A stretch of 29,266 nt of DNA from JAXHUM01 sp034189325 (GCA_034189325.1 JAXHUM010000071.1:1-29266); one strand, 5' to 3'; shown: positions 1 through 8,555, counted from the stretch's first letter. Numbers and translations are program-made. The notes: generated from the sequence alone by a model not told the origin.

Positions 1-83
1 TTTGGAGCCCCGCTGGTGCGGGACATAGCATCAGCTTGGAATAAAGCTCAGATGAGCGCAGGAGACATGAGGGGAGCCACTGA

Positions 84-245
84 ATGATGGATAACATCAA
101 TGCCAACGCCACCGAGCATGGGGATTACCAGTATAGGTATGATGATCTGTACCGGTTGACCAGTGTGAGAAATGGGCGACCCCTATTGCATGGCCCCTAT
201 CTCTCCTATCTTATGATCTCTCTTATCGCTTATACTTACCAATAA
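84..245 (+). pseudogene. RHS/YD-repeat gene remnant
   Basis: A 53-codon frame contains one clear YD repeat (YQYRYDDLYRLTSV), the hallmark of RHS/YD-repeat proteins, which normally carry many such repeats in proteins of over 1000 residues. Here the frame opens right after an in-frame TGA and ends at a TAA about 30 codons past the repeat, overlapping the tail of the opposite-strand PEBP gene. A second open frame runs from base 1 to TGA 85-87 and overlaps the ATG by four bases; I do not recognise its 28 visible residues. The likely reading is the broken 3' scrap of an RHS gene. The window edge hides whether an intact gene lies upstream. Confidence 0.5.
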
Positions 246-795
246 GTTGCCCTTCGGCCAGGATATGGTCTTCCATTGCTTTGAGCAATTCACCCTTGGT
301 CAGCCCCGGTTTTTCCATGAGTTCTCTATCAAGGGCATAGAGCTTGAAATAGTAACGATGCGTTCCACCTGGAGGGCAGGGACCTCCATAGCCGAATTTC
401 CGAAAATCATTAATTCCGTGTTTCGCGCCGTTTTCTAAAACCTTGTCAGGTGGAATGCCCTCGGGCAGTCGGTTGATGGTTGCAGGGATGTCAAACAACA
501 CCCAGTGCACCCATGTGCCCACCGGGGCGTCTGGATCATCACAGATGATCGCAAGGCTTTTGGTACCTTCAGGAACATTGTCCCATACCAGAGGGGGAGA
601 TATATCCTTGCCATCGCAGGTATAATCCCTCGGTATCATGCCGCCTTCTGTAAAAGCAGTGCTCGTGATTGTGATTGCCATTTTGTTACCTCCTCGGGTT
701 TTTGCGTATACCCCATCTGTCGTACCCTTGAAGAAGTACAGACAAGCCAATGAAATAACCAGCAGGTAAAAAATTCTCCTCCTTGCAGTCATCAT
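223..795 (-). CDS. YbhB/YbcL family PEBP (Raf-kinase-inhibitor-like) protein
   Basis: A phosphatidylethanolamine-binding-protein fold member related to bacterial YbhB/YbcL; the cellular role of these proteins is poorly known. The family core is visible: DPDAPVGTWVHWVLFDIP near residues 87-104 and GTHRYYFKLYALD near 144-156. Two starts are possible. The long form (190 aa) has a GGGGGA upstream and a basic then hydrophobic N-terminus ending in VYA, which looks like a signal peptide. The short form begins at Met39 (base 681, 152 aa), where a GGAGGT lies at ideal spacing and where cytoplasmic YbhB-type proteins start. I keep the long form because its extra residues make a coherent export signal. 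The gene is monocistronic and unrelated to the catabolic block. Confidence 0.85.
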   Translation of the reverse strand: MMTARRRIFYLLVISLACLYFFKGTTDGVYAKTRGGNKMAITITSTAFTEGGMIPRDYTCDGKDISPPLVWDNVPEGTKSLAIICDDPDAPVGTWVHWVLFDIPATINRLPEGIPPDKVLENGAKHGINDFRKFGYGGPCPPGGTHRYYFKLYALDRELMEKPGLTKGELLKAMEDHILAEGQLIGKYKR

Positions 796-1017
796 TTACT
801 TCCCCCTATTGAAAGGATCCTTTTCCAATTCAATATGGCCAACCAGGACGGGGAGGGGTCTCACGGCCCCCCTCACAAGCCTTCCCCATAACGGTGTCTT
901 CCACAGACATACGGGTCACACTCCACGGCGATTTAATGGGTTTGCCTTTCCTCATCCGATTTCCGTGGCGTGAGCATCTACCCTGTTTTGGAACCGGCCG
1001 CTTTTTATAGCCAAAAT

Positions 1018-1758
1018 TCAGGTTTTCTCAGCCACAATAACAAGCCTCTTTGCATTTTGGTTGTATGGCCCTCCTTTTAGATCTCCATAAACCTGCACGC
1101 CGGAGAAGCCGGCTTTTTGAATGAGTGCTCTCAATTCCGACCCACAATACAAATTGACCGACATTTCAAATCTATGTGCCTTGTCATCGTGAACATAGAT
1201 CCAATCAGCATGGGAACGAGTCCAATCTTCATTTACTTCTGTTCGGTGAAATATGAGATCTCCGTTAGGCATTTCCTGTGAAAAGCTTCTGACATTTCCC
1301 ATCGCGTGAATCTCTTTACCTCGGACATCCATTAGCAGCTTGCCACCAGGCTTCATGGAATCAAATACATTCTCTAATACCCTGAAGTCATCTTCTGAAT
1401 CACGAAAATATCCGAATGAAGAGAACATACTGATGACAAGATCGAAGGAGTCAAAACGCTTAAACGTCAACATATCTTCTTCGATATATTCGACATTTAC
1501 ATTTTCGTTGATTGAGTATTCTCGTGCCTTTTTCATGAGAATCGGCTGGAGATCAACGCCAGTCACTTGGAACCCTTTTTTCACGAAAGGGACACTGTGT
1601 CTGCCTGGTCCACAGCACAGATCAAGTACCGCTCCACTTTTCACTCCGGTAATCTTAATTATATCATCAACCTGGTCCTCTGCCTGATGAAAAGATTCTT
1701 CAGGAAACATCCATTCATAGAAAAGGGACCAAAAATGCTCATCATTAAACCAACTCAT
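1018..1758 (-). CDS. Class I SAM-dependent methyltransferase
   Basis: A 246-aa Rossmann-fold methyltransferase. Motif I reads VLDLCCGPGRHS (about residues 44-55), and the acidic residue that should bind the SAM ribose is Asp69 in VTGVDL. Motif IV/post-I features (LVISMFSSFGYF, MKPGGKLLMDVRG) follow. The frame is open upstream to 1875, but the start at 1758 is preferred: GGAG sits 8 bases upstream, and the protein then begins with the typical MSWFNDEHFW of this family. The extra 39 residues upstream show no domain. The substrate cannot be deduced. It stands alone between two gene-free stretches. Confidence 0.85.
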   Translation of the reverse strand: MSWFNDEHFWSLFYEWMFPEESFHQAEDQVDDIIKITGVKSGAVLDLCCGPGRHSVPFVKKGFQVTGVDLQPILMKKAREYSINENVNVEYIEEDMLTFKRFDSFDLVISMFSSFGYFRDSEDDFRVLENVFDSMKPGGKLLMDVRGKEIHAMGNVRSFSQEMPNGDLIFHRTEVNEDWTRSHADWIYVHDDKAHRFEMSVNLYCGSELRALIQKAGFSGVQVYGDLKGGPYNQNAKRLVIVAEKT

Positions 1759-2280
1759 TGTATTATCTCCGTTTGTGACTAACGAGGCTTTCAAAAAACG
1801 ACTGTTTGGGGCATTATTGTTCCCAGACAAGGGCATCAAAAAAGTTGGGATTACGCAATAGGGAATATACTGCAACTATCCGGCAGTTGAAATCAAGGTA
1901 AAACAAGTTGTATCTCTTATGCTGCCCTGACTTTTCTCCTAGAAGATATGTGCCCCTGTCTTTAGGAGGAACGAAGCATCGGTCGAATTATCTTCTTGGC
2001 CTGGTTGTAAGTCTTCAGCAGGGGGCTGATCCTAGTATGTTTCTATAAAAGATTTCTTAAAGAGATTTTCTGCGTGAACGAATTTCAGGGTCTCTCACGG
2101 CCTGCCTTCATAGCATGGCCTGACAGGCACTTCTTCGGAGCTAATCTTCGCCGTATACTCGGATGAGTGTGTTTTTGTGTTATGAAAAGGCGGGATAAAA
2201 CCGGGTTTTTTGCCCATCGGCTTCTATCATGTGCGGGCAATCCGTCCATTGACAGCTATGTGGGTGGAGTAAACAGTCTG
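1759..2280. other. Gene-free spacer, nothing recognised
   Basis: About 520 bases between the methyltransferase start and the stem-loop at the end of the catabolic block. I found no RNA gene, no convincing coding frame and no strong promoter. It should contain the methyltransferase promoter near 1760-1900 on the minus strand. Confidence 0.5.
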
Positions 2281-2310
2281 AGAAGGCCTTCCGCCCGGGA
2301 AAGGCCTTCT
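2281..2310 (-). terminator. Stem-loop closing the catabolic operon
   Basis: Perfect 10-bp inverted repeat (AGAAGGCCTT / AAGGCCTTCT) with a 10-base loop, starting 9 bases after the ACAD1 stop codon on the minus strand. There is no strong T-tract after it, so it may be an imperfect terminator or a 3'-end stabilising hairpin. Confidence 0.55.
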
Positions 2311-2319
2311 CTCGGTCTT

Positions 2320-3474
2320 TTAAACCTGTTCCGCCAGATCCCTGGCAATAATCATTCTTTGGACCTCCGATGTCCCTTCCACGATCTGGAGCAGCTTGGC
2401 TCCCTTATGAATGAGGGACACAGGGTACTCGGCCATGTAGCCGTAACCGCCGTGGATCTGCACCGCATCGCTCGCCGATTTTTCCAGCATTTCAGAGGCA
2501 AACACCTTGGCCGCGCTGGCCTCAAAACTATGCTTCCGTCCCTTGTCCTTGAGCCAGGCCGCCTTCAGGTACATCATCCTTCCCAGCTCAATAGAAACCG
2601 CCATATCAGACAGCTTGAACTGGACTGCCTGAAAGTTAAAGATCGGCTGTTTGAATTGAACCCGTTCGTGGGCATACCGAAGGGAATGGTCCAGGCAGGC
2701 CTGAGCCGCTCCCACGGAGATGGCCGCGATGCTGATACGGCCTGTCTCCAAAACGGCAAGGTGTTGGGCAAAGCCTCTCGTTGGATCACCCAAGAGGTTC
2801 GATTTTGGAATACGGCAGTTATCCATCACAACCTCATGGGTCGCAGAGCCTTGCCAGCTTATCTTGTCATATCGTTTCCCCACGGAAAAACCAGGGGCGT
2901 CTTTGGGGACGATAAAGGCGGAGACCACACCCTTTCCACCATCTTTTTTTTCGGTCTGGGCGGCCACAAGGAGCACAGAGGCGTTTTTCAGACCGATGTT
3001 GGTCACGAACTGCTTGGTGCCGTTTAAGACCCATTCATCGCCGTCCGCGACGGCCGTCGTCCTGACACTTCCCGCGTCAGAGCCGGCATCCGGTTCTGTT
3101 AAACCAAAGGCCCCTATCTTGACACCCTGGGCGATCGGCACCAACCACCTCTTTTTTTGTTCCTCAGTACCGAAGGCAAATATCTCCTGAGCAGCGACAC
3201 TGGTGGTTACATCAAGAAGGGCCCCCATCACGAGATCACCCCTTGAAATCTCCTCAATACAGAGGTGCATGCCAACCCAATCACCGTCGCTTCCGCCATA
3301 TTCTTCGGGAAAGGGGATGCCCATCATGCCCAATTCGGCCATCTTTGCCATGGTTTCATAGGGATATTCACCGCTCTTCTCCACCTCTTCGACCTTGGGT
3401 GCAACAACCTCCTTGGCAAAGTCTCGCGCCATGTCCCGGATCATCTTATGTTCTTCTGAAAGATCAAAATCCAT
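2320..3474 (-). CDS. Acyl-CoA dehydrogenase (ACAD1, SCAD/butyryl-CoA type)
   Basis: A 384-aa flavoprotein of normal family length that should oxidise an acyl-CoA to the 2-enoyl-CoA and pass electrons to an electron-transfer flavoprotein. Of the five ACADs here this one looks most orthodox. It has the FAD-binding GLTEPDAGSD motif (residues 124-133), the ERVQFKQPIFNFQ motif (about 270-282) that contacts FAD of the neighbouring subunit, and the canonical catalytic Glu366 in QIVEGTSEVQ. The start has a GAGG upstream. It is the last gene of the minus-strand catabolic block, 40 bases after the hydratase, and is followed by a stem-loop. The substrate is unknown. Confidence 0.93.
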   Translation of the reverse strand: MDFDLSEEHKMIRDMARDFAKEVVAPKVEEVEKSGEYPYETMAKMAELGMMGIPFPEEYGGSDGDWVGMHLCIEEISRGDLVMGALLDVTTSVAAQEIFAFGTEEQKKRWLVPIAQGVKIGAFGLTEPDAGSDAGSVRTTAVADGDEWVLNGTKQFVTNIGLKNASVLLVAAQTEKKDGGKGVVSAFIVPKDAPGFSVGKRYDKISWQGSATHEVVMDNCRIPKSNLLGDPTRGFAQHLAVLETGRISIAAISVGAAQACLDHSLRYAHERVQFKQPIFNFQAVQFKLSDMAVSIELGRMMYLKAAWLKDKGRKHSFEASAAKVFASEMLEKSASDAVQIHGGYGYMAEYPVSLIHKGAKLLQIVEGTSEVQRMIIARDLAEQV

Positions 3475-3514
3475 CTTTTATCTCCTCGAATCAGGTTGAG
3501 GCCTTTCGGCTCAG

Positions 3515-4297
3515 TTATTTTCCTTGATAAACAGGCTTTCTCTTTTCCACGAAGGCCTTGATTCCCTCAGTCTGGTCTTCTGTTGAAAACAGGAATTCGA
3601 AGCATCGTGATTCATAGTCCAAACCGGACCTCAAATCCATCCCCGTCCCCTTGTTGACGCAGGCCTTGATCATCTTGATCCCATAGACAGGCTGTCTTGC
3701 GAGTTTTGCGGCCATCTTCTTGGCCTCATCCATCAGGGCCTCAAGCTTCACCACTTTGTTGGCCAGGCCGACCCGATAAGCCTCTTCAGCATCAATGGGG
3801 TCGCCGATATAGAGCATCTCCTTGGCCCTTCCGGCCCCTATGAGACGGGGCAATCTCTGGGTTCCGCCCCCCCCGGGAAGGACACCGATTTTGACCTCCG
3901 GCAGTCCAAACTGGGCGTTTTCCGCAGCTATTCTGAAATCACAGGCAAGGGTCAATTCGCACCCTCCTCCCAGGGCCAGACCGCTGACCGCAGCGATAGT
4001 CGGTTTCTCAAGATTTTCAAGCCGGTCGAAGAGCGGTCTGATTACATTGACAAAATCATGCGCCTTAATGGCCGAGTCGATCGTGTTGATCTCTTTGATA
4101 TCCGCCCCGGCCCCAAAGAATTTCTCATGGCCGGTGAGGATAACAGCGCCGATCCCCTTGTCCGCCTCGATCTCCGTAAGGACCTGGTTGAGATCGTTGA
4201 TCAATTCCAGGTTGATAGAATTCATACTCTTAGGCCTGTTCAGTGTGATAATACCGATATTGCCCTCTTTTTCGTAGATGATGGTGTTGTACCCCAT
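3515..4297 (-). CDS. Enoyl-CoA hydratase (crotonase family)
   Basis: A 260-aa crotonase that should hydrate a 2-enoyl-CoA to the 3-hydroxyacyl-CoA. Both catalytic glutamates of true hydratases are present, 20 residues apart as in rat crotonase: Glu114 in GGGCELTLACD and Glu134 in LPEVKIG. The oxyanion-hole segments GAGADIKEI and the PGGGGTQRL loop are intact. I place the start at 4297, where GGAGG lies 9 bases upstream; a further ATG at 4324 would add nine residues with no family similarity. It sits between SDR1 and ACAD1, giving a hydratase-dehydrogenase-ACAD set like the middle of a beta-oxidation or bbs-type module. Confidence 0.93.
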   Translation of the reverse strand: MGYNTIIYEKEGNIGIITLNRPKSMNSINLELINDLNQVLTEIEADKGIGAVILTGHEKFFGAGADIKEINTIDSAIKAHDFVNVIRPLFDRLENLEKPTIAAVSGLALGGGCELTLACDFRIAAENAQFGLPEVKIGVLPGGGGTQRLPRLIGAGRAKEMLYIGDPIDAEEAYRVGLANKVVKLEALMDEAKKMAAKLARQPVYGIKMIKACVNKGTGMDLRSGLDYESRCFEFLFSTEDQTEGIKAFVEKRKPVYQGK

Positions 4298-4339
4298 AAG
4301 TCCCTTCCTCCAAAATAGGTTCACTCTCCGCAGGACACT

Positions 4340-5107
4340 CTACTTTGCGGCCATCCTGATGCCCCCGTCCAGGCGGATGACTTCTGCGTTCAGTATTGTA
4401 TTTTCAATAATGTGTTGGACCGTCCCAGCAAATTCACTTGGCCTTCCGAGCCTCGGGGGAAAGGGGACCATCTTGCCGAGCGACTCTTTGACATTATCGG
4501 GGAGCCCTGCCAGCATGGGTGTCTCAAAGATACCAGGGGCGATGGTCAAGACCCGTATGCCGTATTCAGCGAACTCTCGGGCTATGGGAAGGGTCATGCC
4601 TACCACGCCGGCCTTGGACGCGCTATAGGCGGGTTGACCGATCTGTCCCTCAAAGGCCGCAACAGAAGCGGTATTGATAACCACACCCCTCTCGCCATCT
4701 TCGGTGGGCTCGTTTTTGACCATTTTGTCGGCGGACAGACGGATTACGTTGAAGGTCCCTATGAGATTGATCTGCACGACCCTGTTGAACAGGTCAATGC
4801 TCATAGGGCCATCCTTTCCCAGGACCTTGGCGGGGGTCCCCACACCTGCGCAATTAACGGCAATATGGATTGCTCCGAAGGCATCCATGGTTTTATCAAC
4901 GGCAGCCTGAACACTCTTTTCATCAGTGACATCGGTATTGCAGAATATCACACTGTCTCCCAATTCTTCAGCGACCTGGTTCCCTCTCTCTTCGGCAAAA
5001 TCAAGTATCGATACTTTTCCACCAAGACCGACCAGATTCCTGACACAGGCCTCTCCCAGACCCGAAGCTCCACCAGTAATCACGGCAACTGTATCCTTTA
5101 TGTTCAT
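4340..5107 (-). CDS. SDR1: 3-hydroxyacyl-CoA dehydrogenase type II-like
   Basis: A 255-aa short-chain dehydrogenase resembling type II 3-hydroxyacyl-CoA dehydrogenase (HSD17B10). It has the nucleotide-binding TGGASGLG (11-18), Asp36 at the end of strand beta-2 (favouring NAD over NADP), and a complete catalytic tetrad Asn114, Ser148, Tyr161, Lys165. The C-terminal half (APGIFETPML, PFPPRLGRPSEFA) is characteristic of the HSD10 group. The start at 5107 has AAGGAG 6 bases upstream, better than the ATG 51 bases further out. A 170-base spacer separates it from ACAD2, so it could have its own promoter. The probable role is oxidation of the hydroxyacyl-CoA made by the neighbouring hydratase. Confidence 0.9.
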   Translation of the reverse strand: MNIKDTVAVITGGASGLGEACVRNLVGLGGKVSILDFAEERGNQVAEELGDSVIFCNTDVTDEKSVQAAVDKTMDAFGAIHIAVNCAGVGTPAKVLGKDGPMSIDLFNRVVQINLIGTFNVIRLSADKMVKNEPTEDGERGVVINTASVAAFEGQIGQPAYSASKAGVVGMTLPIAREFAEYGIRVLTIAPGIFETPMLAGLPDNVKESLGKMVPFPPRLGRPSEFAGTVQHIIENTILNAEVIRLDGGIRMAAK

Positions 5108-5279
5108 GCTTTTCTCCTTCTTTTGATTTTCGTTCAATAGTTTATAAAATTGCTCCAAGGCTCGACGACCTTTACGTCACGCCTTTGTACCATCACAGGT
5201 TATACTGCCCATAGAAAAGTGAGGCAGCAGGGCAACTCAAGAGGAAGGGATTCATATCCCTGACGAGGTGAATAGGACC

Positions 5280-6413
5280 TTACCCCGACCCCCTTTTACT
5301 TTGAAGCGCAAGAGCAATCTGATCCTTGTGGAATCCGGAATCACCGCAGCAAAACTCAAAGGCCTTTGTGCGAAGATGGTAGAGACCTACGTCCTGCTCC
5401 CTGGTGAATCCTATGGCTCCATGGGTTGTCATGCTCTGTATGCAGATCCGCTGGTAGATCTCATTGGCTTTCGCCTTTGCCATGGAGACCAAGAGATCCG
5501 CTTCAGAAGATTCAATGGACAACTCATGCCCGGCCTTATAGACCAGGTATCTTAAGCCATTGATATCAATCCACATATTCGCCAAGCGATGCTGGACCGC
5601 CTGAAAGGATCCGATAGGGCGATCAAATTGGACCCTTTTTTTGGCATAATCATTGGTCAGCTCAAACGCGGCATTGGCCCCTCCGACCATTTCCGCACAC
5701 TTGAGGATCGCCCCTCTTTTGAGAATAAAATCAAAAATATCTGAGCCTGTGTCGGGCGTACCGAGGATATTCTCCTTGGAAACTCGAACCTTATCAAATG
5801 TTACCTCATACTGTTTGTCATGAGCCGTCGTTGGAATCGAGGTGATTTCAATTCCCGGGGTCTTGGCATCCACGATGAATAGGGCGATCTCTTCTCCCTC
5901 CTTCCCAACGACTAGAAAGTAGTCAGCCACGTGGGCGTAAGGAACAAAGAGCTTGGTTCCCGAAAGGACGCATTCGTCTCCATCTAAAGCGGCGTCGAGT
6001 TTCATTGTGGAAGGATCGCACGATCCGTCTTCCTCCATAAAGGCAAGTGTCCAGATCTTTTCTCCCTCTGCGATAGGAGGAAGAAAGGCCTCCTTTTGAC
6101 TGCTCGTTCCAAAGGCCGACAGAGGCAGGGCGCACAGCCCCACCGTCGTAAAAAAGGGTGACGGCAGCAACCGTCTTCCCATTTCTTCCATCACGATCAT
6201 CAGCTCGATAAAATCGCCTTCCGTACCCTCATACTCCTCTGGGAGAACGATGCCCATCCATCCCAGTTCGGCCATCTTTTCCCATACAACAGGGTCATAT
6301 CCTTTCTCATCTTCCTCCAGTTCTCTGACGATATCTGAAAGACATTCCTTGTCGAGGAACTCCCTTACAGATGATTGGATCATTCTCTGATCTTTTGAAA
6401 ATGCGAAATCCAT
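5280..6413 (-). CDS. Acyl-CoA dehydrogenase subunit lacking the catalytic Glu (ACAD2)
   Basis: A 377-aa ACAD-fold protein that is probably one half of a heteromeric enzyme with ACAD3, encoded 16 bases upstream. It keeps the motif that clamps FAD of the partner subunit (KKRVQFDRPIGSFQ, about 258-271). Both known positions for the catalytic base are changed: the canonical Glu becomes Cys356 in FCCGDSG, and the alternative helix-G position is Lys232. The usual T/SEPDAGSD flavin motif is degenerate (MEEDGSCD, 126-133). Obligate alpha2-beta2 ACADs such as mycobacterial ChsE1-ChsE2 divide the site this way. A non-catalytic paralogue acting alone is the alternative. Confidence 0.88.
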   Translation of the reverse strand: MDFAFSKDQRMIQSSVREFLDKECLSDIVRELEEDEKGYDPVVWEKMAELGWMGIVLPEEYEGTEGDFIELMIVMEEMGRRLLPSPFFTTVGLCALPLSAFGTSSQKEAFLPPIAEGEKIWTLAFMEEDGSCDPSTMKLDAALDGDECVLSGTKLFVPYAHVADYFLVVGKEGEEIALFIVDAKTPGIEITSIPTTAHDKQYEVTFDKVRVSKENILGTPDTGSDIFDFILKRGAILKCAEMVGGANAAFELTNDYAKKRVQFDRPIGSFQAVQHRLANMWIDINGLRYLVYKAGHELSIESSEADLLVSMAKAKANEIYQRICIQSMTTHGAIGFTREQDVGLYHLRTKAFEFCCGDSGFHKDQIALALQSKRGSG

Positions 6414-6429
6414 TGTTGTGCGTGCCCTC

Positions 6430-7629
6430 TTAATAGGATTTGGGTAATTTTAAGGCAAATTGGCCGATAATATTCCTCTCAATATCATCGGTACCCGCAG
6501 CAATAGCGACCCCGGGAAAAAGCCAGTAGAGGCTTTCCACAATGCCCTTCAGTCTGGTCCATTTGGAGTCCCTTTGGAGGGAATCAATTTGAGAATAAGC
6601 TCCCAGGATCTCCGTACCGGTGATGGCAAGCCGCTCAGACACGATGTCGGTAAAAACCTTGTCCCTGGAAGGTTCAAAGATGACCCTCTCGCCGGTATTC
6701 ATTTTCCATATGGTCTGATAAACGAACAGCCTCAGGATCTCAACATCGATAGCACTGTCGGCCAGCTTATGTTGGATCACCCGGTCTTCAAAAAGACCTT
6801 TTTCCGTCGTATATTCCACCAAGAGCTCAAGGAGCCTTCTGTACAACCCACAGCACATCGGTCCGATGCTGCTTCTTTCATGGGCCAGTGAATGCATCAA
6901 CTGATACCAACCTCGATTTTCAACGCCGATCAGGTCCTCCTCAGGGACCTCCACATTGTCAAAAAAAAGCTCATTAAAAATATGGTACCCGGCGTAGTTG
7001 ACAAGGGGCCTGACGGTCAATCCTTCACTCTTCATGTCAACGGCAAAGATGCTGATGCCGTCATGTTTGCTTGGGGCGTCAGGATCGGTCACAGCAGCCA
7101 GCCACAACCACCTTGCCTTATGCGCGGCGCTAGTCCATATCTTCTGCCCGTTGATAATGTACTTGCCGTTCTTCTTGACCGCCCCGGTCCTGATGCTGGC
7201 AAAATCACTCCCCGCATCCGGTTCACTGTATCCGGTGCACCAGACGCCGTCGGCACCACCGGATGCGATCAGAGGCAGATGTTTTTGTTTGAGTTCCTCA
7301 CTGCCGAACTGGATAAGACCAGGGCCTACCCAGTCGATTCCCCCCACTCCCATTGTCACGCCTGGAATGGACCAATATCCCGCTTCCTCTCTGTATACCA
7401 GCTGTTCAAACAGGGAGGCCCCCAAGCCCCCCTGCTCCTTTGGCCAGGACATTGTCAGCCATCCCTTTTGAGCGAGCTTTTTAGAGATCGAGAGGACGAA
7501 TTCCCACTCTTCCTCAAAGGCGTCCTCTTCTAAATGGACCCGAATCCATCCGGGAGGTAACTCCTTTTGTGCGAACTCGGCAATTTCCTTTCTCAACGTC
7601 TCTTCTTTTTTCCCTAATCGAAAGTCCAT
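6430..7629 (-). CDS. Acyl-CoA dehydrogenase subunit with helix-G Glu (ACAD3)
   Basis: A 399-aa ACAD of the FadE17/FadE26-like type. The canonical C-terminal Glu is absent (IAAGTDDIE, Ala378), but Glu251 in LAHERSSIG aligns with the helix-G base of long-chain and isovaleryl-CoA dehydrogenases. The flavin-contact motif GYSEPDAGSD (133-142) is intact, while the Arg-Gln-Phe-Gly motif that binds the neighbour's FAD is missing (EKGLFEDRVIQ instead). Each deficit is made good by ACAD2, the next gene, which suggests composite active sites at an ACAD2-ACAD3 interface. The ribosome binding site is weak, so translation may depend on the upstream SDR2 gene 28 bases away. Confidence 0.9.
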   Translation of the reverse strand: MDFRLGKKEETLRKEIAEFAQKELPPGWIRVHLEEDAFEEEWEFVLSISKKLAQKGWLTMSWPKEQGGLGASLFEQLVYREEAGYWSIPGVTMGVGGIDWVGPGLIQFGSEELKQKHLPLIASGGADGVWCTGYSEPDAGSDFASIRTGAVKKNGKYIINGQKIWTSAAHKARWLWLAAVTDPDAPSKHDGISIFAVDMKSEGLTVRPLVNYAGYHIFNELFFDNVEVPEEDLIGVENRGWYQLMHSLAHERSSIGPMCCGLYRRLLELLVEYTTEKGLFEDRVIQHKLADSAIDVEILRLFVYQTIWKMNTGERVIFEPSRDKVFTDIVSERLAITGTEILGAYSQIDSLQRDSKWTRLKGIVESLYWLFPGVAIAAGTDDIERNIIGQFALKLPKSY

Positions 7630-7657
7630 TATATGCCCGATATCATCAAGTTAACCG

Positions 7658-8482
7658 TTATATAAGCAGACCGCCGCTACAGACGACAAGCTCTCCCGTA
7701 ATATAGTCTGCAAGGGGAGACGCCAGAAAAAGCACCGGCCCGGCTGCCTCTTCCGGAGTGCCAGCCCGAGCCAGCGGGGCCAAGGACCTGAAGGCCCCGG
7801 CTGTTGCCTTGGGCACGCCGACAGCGATGTCTTTTCCCTCTACCTGGATGGTCGTGCCTTTCTCCTTCTCTCCTGTCAACCGCGTCTCGATAAAGCCGTA
7901 GGCAACCACATTGACATTCACGCTGAATCGTCCCCATTCCTTGGCCATGGCCTTGGTGATCCCGACGAGAGCCGCCTTGGCCGCGGAATAGTTCACCTGG
8001 CCGGCGTTGCCGCAGACACCGGCAAGAGAAGTAATATTGACTATTTTGCGATGTACCCTTTTTCCTTCCGCCATCTCCTTTTTGGCCGCCCCCCTCATAT
8101 AGGGTGTTGCCGCTTTAATTATTCGAAAGGGAGCCGTAGCATGAATGTCCATCATGGCATACCACTGTTCTTCCGTCGTATTCTGAATCACCGCGTCCCA
8201 GGTGTATCCGGCATTATTGACAATGACATCAAGCTTGCCGAAGGCGTCAATAGTCGTTTTCATCAACTTTTCCGGAAAATCGATATCAACGACATTTCCA
8301 GGACAAGCCACTGCCTTTGCTCCCATTTTCTTGAGTTCATCCACTGTTTCTTCAGCAGGACCCGCATCTAAATCATTGATGACGACCGACGCACCCTCTT
8401 TTGCGAAGAGAGTGGCTATCGCCTTTCCGATTCCCCGTCCCGATCCCGTTATGATGGCAACTTTGTCTTCTAACAATATCAT
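7658..8482 (-). CDS. SDR2: (3R)-hydroxyacyl-CoA dehydrogenase-like SDR
   Basis: A 274-aa FabG/MFE-2-like short-chain dehydrogenase. TGSGRGIG (12-19) binds the nucleotide, Asp37 points to NAD, and Ser152, Tyr165 and Lys169 form the catalytic triad. The tetrad Asn is replaced by His114 in DIHATAPF, and the GNAGQVNYSAAK stretch matches the dehydrogenase domain of peroxisomal multifunctional enzyme 2 (HSD17B4), which also has His there. That hints at 3R-hydroxyacyl-CoA chemistry, opposite in stereochemistry to crotonase-type products, but this is only an inference from resemblance. The start has GGAGGAGA directly upstream. It is the first gene after the internal terminator at 8518-8548. Confidence 0.88.
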   Translation of the reverse strand: MILLEDKVAIITGSGRGIGKAIATLFAKEGASVVINDLDAGPAEETVDELKKMGAKAVACPGNVVDIDFPEKLMKTTIDAFGKLDVIVNNAGYTWDAVIQNTTEEQWYAMMDIHATAPFRIIKAATPYMRGAAKKEMAEGKRVHRKIVNITSLAGVCGNAGQVNYSAAKAALVGITKAMAKEWGRFSVNVNVVAYGFIETRLTGEKEKGTTIQVEGKDIAVGVPKATAGAFRSLAPLARAGTPEEAAGPVLFLASPLADYITGELVVCSGGLLI

Positions 8483-8517
8483 ATTCTCCTCCGTTTCTTG
8501 AGAAGCAAAAAAAGGAC

Positions 8518-8548
8518 AAAAAAAAGGGCATTACAAATTGCAATGCCC
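8518..8548 (-). terminator. Rho-independent terminator inside the catabolic block
   Basis: On the minus strand a perfect 7-bp stem (GGGCATT / AATGCCC, 8526-8548) with a 9-base loop is followed at once by eight T residues (8518-8525). It starts 7 bases past the thiolase A stop and 35 bases before SDR2, too close for a separate SDR2 promoter downstream of it. It probably attenuates transcription, dividing the block into a promoter-proximal thiolase part and a distal SDR/ACAD part. Confidence 0.85.
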
Positions 8549-8555
8549 CATATGA

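Noticed and set aside
2167..3027. Long plus-strand frame (286 codons) opposite ACAD1
   Set aside because: Antisense shadow of ACAD1, which shows all family motifs. The frame has no recognisable domain.
4412..5140. Plus-strand frame of 242 codons opposite SDR1
   Set aside because: Antisense shadow of a clear SDR with a full catalytic tetrad; no family resemblance.
6892..7533. Plus-strand frame of 213 codons opposite ACAD3
   Set aside because: Shadow of a real gene in another frame; no plausible domain.
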